This document shows, one piece after another, positions 1-7,178 of a stretch of DNA of 14,481 bases. The number at the start of each line of letters is the position of its first letter. The stretch's first letter is position 1. The position numbers and the translations under genes were made by a program. Source of the DNA: Planctomycetota bacterium (GTDB lineage: Bacteria > Planctomycetota > MHYJ01 > WSZJ01 > JACPWG01); assembly GCA_016220045.1 (NCBI GenBank), contig JACRIP010000376.1, positions 1 to 14,481 on the forward strand, in the 5' to 3' direction. The notes under the pieces are model-generated. The model was not told the DNA's origin and ran no database searches. It saw only the letters and a list, made by a program, of their open reading frames with translations.

Positions 1-782
1 CGGCGCGCGCCGTCAACGCGTGGTGCGAGCGGCGGCGGGGGCGGGGGAGCGAGGGTCGCACCCGTGCGCGCGGCGGCCAGGCCCGCGAACAGCGGGAGCT
101 CCGCCGGGGGCAGTGGCGCGGCGCCGCCCGCACTCCTCCGGTCGACGCGCGGCGCTCCGCCGACGCCCCCGGCGCCGACCCCGTCGAAGAGCGAGGGGGC
201 AGCCAAGGCCGCCGCGGCCGTCAGGTCCGCCGCCACCCGCTCGAACAGGCCGAACGCCGGCCGCTCCGCCGCGCCGTGGGTCTGCCCCCCGCGCTCGACC
301 GCCTTCAGGAGATCGCTGTAGAGCCGGCGCACCCGCGCGTAGAAGCCCCCGGTGTGAAAGCTCGAATCGAAGCCCAGCACCTTCCAGTCGAAATGGTGCA
401 TCGCTTCGTGGACCAGCGTGCGCAGGAAGGTCTTGAAGGCCACCGGCCGATTGTGCACGGCCGTCCGCGCGTAGATCGTGATCCAGCCGTCGCGCCCGCA
501 GAAACCGTGGAATTCGACGCGGCCGCGCTTCAGGCGTTTGGCCGCGACTTTCACCGGGATTTCGGGCGCGCCCGCGCCCCGGCACAGCCCGTCCACCGTC
601 GCCTGCACCGCCGGTCCGAGCGCGCGCCGGTCGTCTGCCGCCAGGGCCGCCGCCACCCGCTGCGCCGCCGCCACGGTGGCCGCGTCGAACCGGCACGGCA
701 CCTCCAGGGTGCGATTCGAGCGCGCGTATTCGCGGTTCTCGGCGGCATTGAAGCCCCGGCGTTTCGCGCGGCGTCGTGGCAC
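1..782 (-). CDS. HExxH zinc metallopeptidase-like protein, C-terminus beyond window
   Basis: This open frame starts at a GTG at 782-780. A GAGG Shine-Dalgarno lies 7 bases upstream, and an in-frame TGA a few codons further up blocks any longer N-terminus. No stop is reached before the left edge, so about 260 residues are visible. Residues 98-160 hold the recognisable part: a strand-like stretch reading DGWITIYART, then LVHEAMHHFDW with the zinc motif H125-E126-x-x-H129. A further histidine, H143, sits in FHTGGFYARV and could be the third ligand, in the manner of SprT-like proteases. The N-terminus is basic and has no signal peptide, so the protein is probably cytoplasmic. After about residue 190 it becomes Ala/Gly/Pro-rich and looks disordered. 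The substrate is unknown. The metallopeptidase fold is likely from the motif, while SprT kinship is only a guess. Confidence 0.72.
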   Translation of the reverse strand, partial: MPRRRAKRRGFNAAENREYARSNRTLEVPCRFDAATVAAAQRVAAALAADDRRALGPAVQATVDGLCRGAGAPEIPVKVAAKRLKRGRVEFHGFCGRDGWITIYARTAVHNRPVAFKTFLRTLVHEAMHHFDWKVLGFDSSFHTGGFYARVRRLYSDLLKAVERGGQTHGAAERPAFGLFERVAADLTAAAALAAPSLFDGVGAGGVGGAPRVDRRSAGGAAPLPPAELPLFAGLAAARTGATLAPPPPPPLAPRVDGAR

Positions 783-871
783 GGGCAGACCTCAGTGAAA
801 GACCTGGGCACGACCGATCGACCGGCGGGACCGCGCCGCGCCTGCGCGCGGGCACCCGCCGACGGCTGCCG

Positions 872-877
872 ATAATA
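872..877 (-). promoter_or_regulatory. Possible -10 element for the metallopeptidase-like gene
   Basis: On the minus strand TATTAT matches the sigma70 -10 consensus at five of six positions and would place a start about 83 bases before the GTG at 782. The spacing-compatible upstream sequence is a T-rich run with no good TTGACA match, so the call rests on the -10 alone. Confidence 0.3.
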
Positions 878-932
878 CCGGCCGCCGGCGTGAAAAAAAA
901 GGTTTTTCCGGCCACGACGGTGCATTGGCTCA

Positions 933-1145
933 ACCCTGGCCCCTCGCTCCGTGCTCCTTGACTCCCCGCCCCCTGCTTCCTGACCCCCGACCCCTGATCC
1001 CGCGCTCCTCACCCACCGCCCACTGCCCACAGTCCACAGTCCACAGTCCACAGTCCACAGTCCACCGACCACCGACCACCGACCACCGTCCACCGTCCAC
1101 CGTCCACCGACCACCGTCCACCGTCCACCGACCACCGTCCACCGT
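933..1145. repeat. Heptanucleotide tandem repeat array, degenerate to near-perfect
   Basis: Most of the 362-base gap between the two flanking minus-strand genes is a 7-bp periodic array. From about 1025 the units are nearly perfect, first GTCCACA and then GTCCACC interspersed with GACCACC. Leftward, the same 7-base register continues in degenerate form (ACCCCTG, ACCCCCG, CTTCCTG, CCCCCTG, CTCCCCG) to about 933, with one extra base near 961. The last unit overlaps the first base of the hybrid kinase stop codon on the plus-strand coordinate (1145). On the minus strand the array is rich in GG doublets. The remaining bases, 783-932, hold a possible -10 element and an A8/T5 tract but no gene. Cyanobacterial genomes carry heptameric STRR repeats of this general kind. 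Homology to those is not implied. Confidence 0.9.
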
Positions 1146-3088
1146 CACGTCGCCGCGAGCGCACGCTGCACCACCGCTTCGACCTCCTCGATCGTGAACG
1201 GCTTGGCGAGATAGCAGGCGCCGATCTCCTGGAAGAAGGCCTGCGTGTCCGCGGACAGCGTGTCGCCCGTGACGAAGACCATCCGCCGCGCCAGCAGCGG
1301 GCGTAGATCCTTCACCTTACTGTGCAGCACCCGCCCGGTCATCCCCGGCATCATCAGGTCGCTGACCACCAGGTCGAACTCCTCGCGCCCGATGATCGAC
1401 AGCGCCATGTTGCCGCTCGCGGCCACCGCCACGTCGTGCCCCTGCATGCTCAGCACGTCGGAAATCAGGTCGCGCACCGTCTCCTCGTCGTCCACCACCA
1501 GCACGCGGCACCCGGTGACGCGCTGATTCAGCACGCCGATCGAAATCGGGGTCGGCGACAGCGTCTTGCGCAGCGCCACGCCCTCCGGTCCGCTCGGATC
1601 GATCCACGGAATCTCGATCATGAAGGTCGAGCCCTTGCCCTCTTCGCTGCGCGCGTAGATGCGCCCGCCGTGCTCGCGCACGATCCCGAAGCAGACCGAG
1701 AGCCCCAGGCCCGTGCCCTTGCCCACCGGCTTCGTCGTGAAGAAAGGATCGAAGATCTTGCGCAGGTTCGCCTGCGAAATGCCCGGCCCGTCGTCCTGGA
1801 TCGCCACGCGCAGGATCGGCAGCGACGTGGAAGGGTCCTTGATGCGCGACGTCGAAAGCGTGATCTTGCCCCGTCCGTTCGCTTCCTGCATCGCGTACTG
1901 GGCATTGTTGACGATGTTGAGGAACACCTGCTGGAGCTGATGGAAATCCGCCAGCGTGGGCGGGAGCTTCGGATCGAGCTCGCGCACCACCTCGATATTG
2001 CTGACGCGCAGCTCGTAGCCGCGCAGGTCGAGAATGCTGTCCACGATGTCGTTGAGGTTGACGCGCGTGCGTTCCGGCTTGTGCTTGCGCGCGAAGGTCA
2101 GCAGGTTCAGCACGATCTTGCGGCAGCGTTCGGCTTCCTTGCTGATGCGCTCGAGGTCGCGGCGCAGCTCGTCGTCGGCCGCGCGCGCGAGCAGCAATTG
2201 CGAGTAGCCGACCACCCCCGACAGCGGGTTGTTGAGCTCGTGCGCCACGCCCGCGATCAGCTCGCCCACGCTCGACAGCTTCTCCGCCTGCAGGAGCTGC
2301 GCGCGCAACTGCTTCTCGGTCGAGGCGTCGCTGAAGTGCGCCGTCCAGACCCGCTTGCCCTGGAGCAGCGACGTCGCGAAATTGAGGTAGGTCGGGACCA
2401 GCGAGCCGTCCTTCTTCTTGCACTCGACCTCGGTGCTGCCGCCGGCCGGCGCGCTGTGCTTGTCGGGGCTCGCGGAGAGTCCGGGGAAACCCTCCGGCAG
2501 GAGCAGCGTGATCGGGCGTCCCAGCGCCTCCTCGGGCGAATACCCGAATATCCGTTCGGCGGCGGGGTTCCACCGGAGGAGGGTGCCGTCGTCGGCGCGG
2601 GTGAGGATGGGATCGACCGAGCCCTCGACGAGGACGCGGTGCTGGAGGGCGAGGCGCTGGCGGTCGAGGACGACCTCGATGACCGCGCGCAGCGCCGCCG
2701 GCTGGGGGGGGCGCGGCAGGCAGGGAAGGTGCAAGCCGACGCTCGCCGCGAGGGTCGGGGCGGTGTCGGCGAGCAGCACGATTTCCGTGTCGGGCGCGAC
2801 GCCGCGCAGCCGCGGGACGAATTCCGCCGGCGGCGCCGAACTCGCCGCGAGATCCACGACGACGGCGTGGACGAAGCCCTCGGAAAGCGCGAGTTGGGCG
2901 GCGGAGAAATCGGGGAGAACGGTCAGTTCGAACGCATCGGGGGGGAAGGCCTGCCTGGCCGCGGACTGGACGGCCGGGTCCTGCGCGACCAGGAGAACGG
3001 CCGGGCGGGTTTTCAGGCGGGGTCTTTCGGCAACACGAGGCGTCACGGAAGGGTCAGCGGGTCGCGGGGCGCCCGCGACGAACCGCAA
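1145..3088 (-). CDS. Hybrid sensor histidine kinase (pseudo-receiver, PAS, HisKA, HATPase, REC)
   Basis: This 647-residue protein has no signal peptide or membrane helix, so it is probably a cytosolic sensor. Residues 28-140 resemble a receiver domain with D79 kept, but the conserved lysine position reads PRP, so it is probably degenerate. A PAS domain follows (about 150-262). The dimerisation helix carries phospho-acceptor H283 in VAHELNNP. The ATPase domain has the N box (N391, N394, N395), DDGPG at 432-436, the F box FDPFFTT and GKGTGLGL at 456-463. A complete C-terminal receiver (about 527-645) has D533/D534, phospho-acceptor D577 and K629. The TTG start overlaps the upstream regulator gene by 35 bases and has a GGAAGG Shine-Dalgarno about 8 bases before it. 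A GTG at 3046 is an alternative start without a clear ribosome site. The signal sensed is unknown. The upstream HTH-REC protein is the obvious partner. Confidence 0.93.
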   Translation of the reverse strand: MRFVAGAPRPADPSVTPRVAERPRLKTRPAVLLVAQDPAVQSAARQAFPPDAFELTVLPDFSAAQLALSEGFVHAVVVDLAASSAPPAEFVPRLRGVAPDTEIVLLADTAPTLAASVGLHLPCLPRPPQPAALRAVIEVVLDRQRLALQHRVLVEGSVDPILTRADDGTLLRWNPAAERIFGYSPEEALGRPITLLLPEGFPGLSASPDKHSAPAGGSTEVECKKKDGSLVPTYLNFATSLLQGKRVWTAHFSDASTEKQLRAQLLQAEKLSSVGELIAGVAHELNNPLSGVVGYSQLLLARAADDELRRDLERISKEAERCRKIVLNLLTFARKHKPERTRVNLNDIVDSILDLRGYELRVSNIEVVRELDPKLPPTLADFHQLQQVFLNIVNNAQYAMQEANGRGKITLSTSRIKDPSTSLPILRVAIQDDGPGISQANLRKIFDPFFTTKPVGKGTGLGLSVCFGIVREHGGRIYARSEEGKGSTFMIEIPWIDPSGPEGVALRKTLSPTPISIGVLNQRVTGCRVLVVDDEETVRDLISDVLSMQGHDVAVAASGNMALSIIGREEFDLVVSDLMMPGMTGRVLHSKVKDLRPLLARRMVFVTGDTLSADTQAFFQEIGACYLAKPFTIEEVEAVVQRALAAT

Positions 3089-3695
3089 CCCGACCCTTCC
3101 CGGAGCGGGCGGCGGCGGCGCTCCCCACCAGGGGGACCAGGAACTCCCGCACGACCTCCTCGATCAAGGACGGAGAGACCGGCTTCTCCAGGCAGCGCAC
3201 GGCACCGCACTCCAGGATGCGGTCCACGTTCTTCTTGGACGCGTGGCCGGTGGCCGCTACCACGGTGATGCCGCGCGTGTCCCGATCGCCCTTGATGCGC
3301 CGACACACTTCGTAGCCGTCCAGGCCCGGCATGTAGAGGTCGAGGAAGACCAGACCCGGGCGAAACGTGGAGACCAGGCGGCCGGCCTCGAACCCGTCCG
3401 CCGCGGTCGCGACCTCGAAGCCATCGGGCATCCCTTCGATCGTCGCGCGGAACAGGTCGAGCACGGCCGGCTCATCGTCCACGCACAGGACGCGCGGCGC
3501 GGCGGGCAGCGCCTCATCGGGAAGCGGGATGCCGGTGGAACGACAGAACGACTCCAGGTCCTCGGAGCGGATGCGCCGATGACCGCCCGCGGTGCGATAG
3601 GCGCGGAGTCGCCCCTCCTCGCACCAGCGGATGATGGTCATGGCGGTGACGCCGCAGATCCCCGCGGCGTCGCGCGTCGTCAGGAGTTTCATCAT
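3054..3695 (-). CDS. MerR/excisionase-type HTH fused to a response-regulator receiver
   Basis: The 213-residue product has an N-terminal HTH (residues 4-50). Its pattern, TTRDAAGICGVTAMTIIRW then a wing with GGHRRI, is typical of excisionase/BldC-like domains. A receiver domain follows (about 67-188) with D73/D74, phospho-acceptor D119 in LDLYMPG, T149 and K171. The C-terminal 25 residues are basic. DNA-binding response regulators usually carry the receiver first, so this order is inverted. The start chosen is the ATG at 3695, 7 bases after a GAGAGG ribosome site. A TTG at 3713 would swallow that site. An ATG at 3692 is equally possible. The gene is first in an operon with the hybrid kinase, and a good promoter lies 178 bases upstream. 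It probably binds DNA when phosphorylated by that kinase. Its targets are unknown. Confidence 0.9.
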   Translation of the reverse strand: MMKLLTTRDAAGICGVTAMTIIRWCEEGRLRAYRTAGGHRRIRSEDLESFCRSTGIPLPDEALPAAPRVLCVDDEPAVLDLFRATIEGMPDGFEVATAADGFEAGRLVSTFRPGLVFLDLYMPGLDGYEVCRRIKGDRDTRGITVVAATGHASKKNVDRILECGAVRCLEKPVSPSLIEEVVREFLVPLVGSAAAARSGKGRVAVRRGRPATR

Positions 3696-3872
3696 CGCCG
3701 ATCCTCTCGCCAAACCTCACCCGACTGCAAGTAGGCTGAACCAGGTGTATCGCGGGGCGCGGGGGGATCCCGTCCGGCGGGTGGACCCTTCGCTCCGGTG
3801 CGCGCAGAGAGAAGCGCGCCGCGCGGAAGGCTCTGCAGCGGGCGCGCGCCGAGGGGCAGCGGCAGGGCGAAC

Positions 3873-3900
3873 ACTATACCTGTTCTCCCGCGCGTGTCAA
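3873..3900 (-). promoter_or_regulatory. Sigma70-like promoter of the two-component operon
   Basis: Minus strand: a perfect TTGACA (3900-3895), a 16-base spacer, then TATAGT (3878-3873), five of six to consensus. Transcription would begin near 3866 and give a leader of about 170 bases before the HTH-REC start. I saw no riboswitch or clear attenuator in that leader. The -35 lies only 12 bases beyond the stop of the upstream GvpL/F-like gene, so the two-component operon need not depend on read-through. Confidence 0.72.
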
Positions 3901-3912
3901 GGTGCCTGTGGA

Positions 3913-4698
3913 TCAAACGCGCTCCCGCTCGAAGCGCCGCGACTCGTGCCGCGACTTGTCCACGCGAATCAGCTCGTCCAGCGACGGCGCAAAGCGGTAC
4001 GGCGGAAACGGTCCGCCGTATTCCAGGCGCAGGTGCATCGGCGCCAGAGCGGCATTCGTCGACTCGATCGCCTGCCGGAAGTCCATCGCCCGCGCCACCT
4101 CGACCAGGTAGGACGCGTCGGAGCAGACGATATGGCTGTCCGAGATCGCCGCGCCGTGGCGCGTGCTGCCCGGCAGCATCCGCACCGACGACTCCGCCAG
4201 CGTCTCCGAGACCGCCGCGCCCCAGATGTTCGCCACCCGGCTAATGTGTTTGCCCGGGTCGGGGATCGTTGCAGAGCCCGTGAGCGTGGCGCGGTCGGCC
4301 GGGTCCAGGTAGAGCGCCACGCGCCACTCCTGGTAGTTGCGCGCCCACTCCAGGTGCTCGGCCACCTTGGCGCCGTGCTCCAGGAGGAAGGCCCGGATCA
4401 GGTCGTCTTCCGCAAAGGCCGGCGGCCCCGAGATCGGCGCGAACGTGCCGAATTGCGCGAGCAGCATCCCGATCTGCTCGGCCGGCGTACGATAGGAAAG
4501 CTGGACCTCCCCGCCGCCATCGCGGTCGCGGTCCGGACCTTCGGCGCGGCTCGATTGGGGCAGCAGGATCGCCGAGAGATCAACCCCTTCCACTTCACGC
4601 AGCCCGGTCCAACCGCCGGCTTTGAGATGCCGCACGATTCCCGGCGGCGACGCAAAGCCGATCAACGTCGGACGGAAAAGGCTCGAAGACCGCGCCAC
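3913..4698 (-). CDS. Orphan GvpL/GvpF-like protein
   Basis: The 261-residue product keeps the landmarks of the gas-vesicle GvpL/GvpF family. FGTF at residues 83-86 matches the family's FGT segment. It is followed by a helix ending in EWRVALYLD (124-132), like the family's EW-V-K strand. Near the C-terminus GGPFPPYRF (228-236) matches the family signature GPWPPYSF. Known GvpF/L proteins are minor shell or nucleation proteins of gas vesicles. No other gvp gene is visible here, so a different role is possible. The start chosen is the GTG at 4698 because GGAGG lies 8 bases before it. The TTG at 4713 would place that ribosome site inside the gene. A basic tail ends the protein, and there is no signal peptide. 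The family match is by motif only. Confidence 0.65.
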   Translation of the reverse strand: MARSSSLFRPTLIGFASPPGIVRHLKAGGWTGLREVEGVDLSAILLPQSSRAEGPDRDRDGGGEVQLSYRTPAEQIGMLLAQFGTFAPISGPPAFAEDDLIRAFLLEHGAKVAEHLEWARNYQEWRVALYLDPADRATLTGSATIPDPGKHISRVANIWGAAVSETLAESSVRMLPGSTRHGAAISDSHIVCSDASYLVEVARAMDFRQAIESTNAALAPMHLRLEYGGPFPPYRFAPSLDELIRVDKSRHESRRFERERV

Positions 4699-4975
4699 TG
4701 TCGTGTCCTCCAAGAACCCCCTCCGACGCTGGCACGGTGGAGTATCGCAAGGCCCCTGCCGGAGTCGCCCACACCCGCAAAGATTAACCGTCGCCCGCTG
4801 ACAGTCCTCGTAACCCGAGCGGAACGGATGGATTGTGTTCTAATGTTCGGACAGGTGAGGAACTGCGTGCGCGAATCCGGAGGGCGGGGGGCGGCATGTA
4901 CCGGGGTTGGCATTGGTTCATTACCCCGCCCTGCCCTCGCCGGTCACGAGATGTTACCGCGGAGCGTGCGTCGCC

Positions 4976-5129
4976 CGCGCCGCCCCGTCCCCTTCCCCCG
5001 CCGCAGCGGGGGAGGGTTGGGGAGAGGGTAGGGCCGAGGCTTCCACGTCATCCGCGCCGTCCCGTCCCCCTCCCCCGCCGCAGCGGGGGAGGGTCGGGGA
5101 GAGGGCAGGTCCGAACCACCCACGTCTCC
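4976..5129. repeat. 77-bp tandem duplication, each copy with a GC hairpin
   Basis: Two direct copies begin at 4976 and 5053 and share most bases. Each carries the hairpin CCCTCCCCCGC-CGCA-GCGGGGGAGGG. The second (5068-5093) has a perfect 11-bp stem, and the first (4990-5016) has one bulged T. Both lie downstream of the ThDP enzyme stop on the minus strand, within a 495-base gene-free stretch. No T tract follows either hairpin, so a factor-independent terminator is not supported. mRNA 3'-end protection is possible. The rest of the gap, 4699-4975, shows no gene and no confident promoter. Confidence 0.8.
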
Positions 5130-5193
5130 CGCACCCGCTCCCTCCCCCGATCGGGTGATCCACGTATCCGCGCCCGCCGGCAGCGCGCCCGAC

Positions 5194-6957
5194 CTACTTG
5201 CCCCGGGCGCCGGGGAGGAGGCCGGCGAGGTGTCGGCCCGCGGCGCGCGTCAGTACGCGCATGCGGTCGCCCAGCGGCAGGCGCCAGAGGTTGGTCGAGA
5301 CCACCCCCTTCGTGAAGTACGTCTTGCGGCGGTAGTCGATCGCCGCCTCCACCACGACCGGTTTCTTCTCGCGCGCCAGCTCGAATGCCCGGGGGATGGC
5401 CGTGCCCAGGTCGCGGTCGGTCGCCACGCGCAGGAACTCGGCGTTGACCGCGCGGGCGAAATTCTCGGTCGAGTAGGGATGGAGCACGCTGCAGGTGTCG
5501 CGGGCGAGCGAGGTGCGCTGGAACTGGGCGATCTGGCCGAGTTCGCCGTCGCGCAACACCACCACGACCGGGGCAACGCCGTAGGCCGCCGCGGTCAGCA
5601 GCTCCAAGCCGGTCATGAGCAGCGCGCCGTCGCCCGCGAGCGCGATCACGTCGCGCTCGGGGTTGGCGAACTTCGCCCCGATCGCGGCGGGAACGGAGTA
5701 GCCCATGCAGGAGTAATCGACCGGTCCGATGAAGCAGCCGGGGCGGTCGAGCCGCAGGTGTTCCATGGCCAGGAAGGTGCCGTTGCCGCTGTCGGTGGCG
5801 TAGATGGCGCCGGGGCGGGCGGCCTGCTGGAGGGCGGCGAAGAGCGCGGCGGGGGAGACGCGGTCAGGGCTCGGATCGCCCGCCCAGTCGTCGAGCACGC
5901 GGCGGTGGCCGCCCGCGATTTCGGCTTCGAGCGCGCCGTCGCGCGGCGCGGACGTGACGAGCGGGAGCAGCGCGCGCAGGAAAGCGCCCGCGTCGGCCGC
6001 GATCGCCAGTGCCGCCGGGTAGTTCTTGTGGAAGACGTCGCGGTTGATGTCGACGTGGATGAGGTTGGCCGGCGGCTTGCAGCCGTAGCTCGCGGTCGCG
6101 ACTTCGCCGAAGCGGCAGCCGATCGCGAGGAGCGCGTCGCAGCGCTGCATGACCGTGCGCACGAAGCCGGGGGTGGCGGCGCCGAAGCCGGGCCAAAGCC
6201 AGAGCGGATGCGTTTCCGGGAAGACGCCCTTGCCCGAGAAGGTGGTGGCGACCGGGCAGCCGCGTTTCTCGGCGACCGCGCGCGCGAGCGCGGCGGCGCC
6301 GGCGGCTCCCGCGCCCAGGTAGAGCACGGGGAAGCGCGCGTCATTGAAGCGGCGGGCCGCGGCCTCGACGTCGGCGGGCGCGAGCGCGGGGGGCGCGGTC
6401 GGGGGCGGGGCCGCCCACGCCGGATCGCCGTCGCGTTGCTCTTCGATCGCGTGCACCAGCAGGTACAGATTGGCGGGGATCTCGACGGCGACCGGGCCGG
6501 GCGTGCCGCTGCGCGCGAGCGCGAAGGCGCGGCGGACCAGCGGATAGATTTCCTCGCCGCGCGTCGGCTTGAAGGTGCCCTTGACGATCGGGCGCAGCAG
6601 CTCGAGCTGGTCGATATCGTGGAGCTGGTAGGCCTTGCCGGTGTCGGTGCGGATGCCGCAGGTGAGGACGACGAGCGGCACGTTGTCCATGAAGGCCTCG
6701 GCCACGCCGCTCAGGCAGTGCGTGACTCCCGCGCCCGGGACCACGTTCGCCACCCCGACCTGGCTGGTGGTGCGCGAGACCGCGTCCGCCATGAAGGATG
6801 CCGACTGTTCGTCGGTGACCAGCACCGGCGTGATCTTCTCCGAGCGCTCGAGCGCGTCGTAGAGTTCGATGTTGTGCGTGCCGGGAATGCCGAACGTGAA
6901 GCGGACGCCTTCGTCCAGCAACGCCCGGACGACGAGGTCGCCGCCGCGGATCGCCAT
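5194..6957 (-). CDS. Thiamine-diphosphate enzyme, acetolactate-synthase/decarboxylase superfamily
   Basis: The 587-residue protein has the three-domain layout of ThDP decarboxylases and synthases. The Pyr domain has FGIPGTHNIELYDAL and the catalytic glutamate E50 in TDEQSASFMADA. A central domain (about 195-340) follows, then a PP domain with GDG at 442-444. The ThDP/Mg motif ends LRDG, where family members usually read NN. R469 replaces the first Asn, and D470 sits at the usual metal-ligand position. The reaction cannot be read from sequence: acetolactate synthase, 2-keto-acid decarboxylase and related activities all fit. The ATG at 6957 has AGGA 9 bases upstream. Longer in-frame readings to 7119 only translate repeat DNA. 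It is the third gene of the small-subunit/GMC/ThDP run, separated from the GMC gene by the octad inverted repeat, so joint transcription is likely but not certain. Confidence 0.88.
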   Translation of the reverse strand: MAIRGGDLVVRALLDEGVRFTFGIPGTHNIELYDALERSEKITPVLVTDEQSASFMADAVSRTTSQVGVANVVPGAGVTHCLSGVAEAFMDNVPLVVLTCGIRTDTGKAYQLHDIDQLELLRPIVKGTFKPTRGEEIYPLVRRAFALARSGTPGPVAVEIPANLYLLVHAIEEQRDGDPAWAAPPPTAPPALAPADVEAAARRFNDARFPVLYLGAGAAGAAALARAVAEKRGCPVATTFSGKGVFPETHPLWLWPGFGAATPGFVRTVMQRCDALLAIGCRFGEVATASYGCKPPANLIHVDINRDVFHKNYPAALAIAADAGAFLRALLPLVTSAPRDGALEAEIAGGHRRVLDDWAGDPSPDRVSPAALFAALQQAARPGAIYATDSGNGTFLAMEHLRLDRPGCFIGPVDYSCMGYSVPAAIGAKFANPERDVIALAGDGALLMTGLELLTAAAYGVAPVVVVLRDGELGQIAQFQRTSLARDTCSVLHPYSTENFARAVNAEFLRVATDRDLGTAIPRAFELAREKKPVVVEAAIDYRRKTYFTKGVVSTNLWRLPLGDRMRVLTRAAGRHLAGLLPGARGK

Positions 6958-6995
6958 CGGGAAACATCCTAACTTCAGGCCATCGGCGCACGCCG

Positions 6996-7157
6996 TGGGG
7001 GTTTGGGGGTTTGGGGGTTTGGAGGTTTGGAGGTTTGGAGGTTTGGAGGTTTGGAGGTTCTTGGGGGAATACGGCATTTCCCCCAAAGGCTCCAAACGCC
7101 TAAACCTCCAAACCGCCAAACCCCGAAACCGCTAAACCACTAAACGTCCAAACGCGC
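6996..7157. repeat. Octanucleotide-armed inverted repeat, copy A
   Basis: The left arm (7002-7057) is seven octads: two TTTGGGGG, then five TTTGGAGG. The right arm (7094-7157) is eight octads, each beginning AAAC and more varied. Between them is an inner palindrome, TTGGGGGAA, loop, TTTCCCCCAA, flanked by GTTTGGAG on one side and CTCCAAAC on the other. The whole element can fold as one long imperfect hairpin. It fills the gap between the GMC gene stop (7179) and the ThDP gene start (6957). A second copy with the same plan lies at 10997-11096. Confidence 0.9.
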
Positions 7158-7178
7158 CGCGCGCGATGGCAGGCCGAG

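Noticed and set aside
891..907. A8-GG-T5 tract as a terminator for the hybrid kinase gene
   Set aside because: The GC part does not form a convincing stem next to the T run, and it lies about 240 bases beyond the stop.
13..933. 306-residue minus-strand open frame
   Set aside because: It is an Arg/Gly-rich shadow of the HExxH gene, which lies in another frame of the same strand and has the conserved motif and a ribosome site.
1322..3734. Long plus-strand open frames opposite the signalling genes
   Set aside because: They are antisense shadows caused by GC-biased third positions. The minus strand encodes complete kinase and receiver motifs.
4837..4848. GTTC-TAAT-GTTC direct repeat as a LexA-type box
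   Set aside because: The spacing of four differs from the GTTC-N7-GTTC form, the half-sites are not inverted as in the CGAAC/GTTCG form, and no SOS gene adjoins it.
6958..7119. 54-residue N-terminal extension of the ThDP enzyme
   Set aside because: The extension only translates the octad repeat (Pro/Lys/Thr/Gln pattern), while the ATG at 6957 has its own ribosome site and starts the conserved domain.
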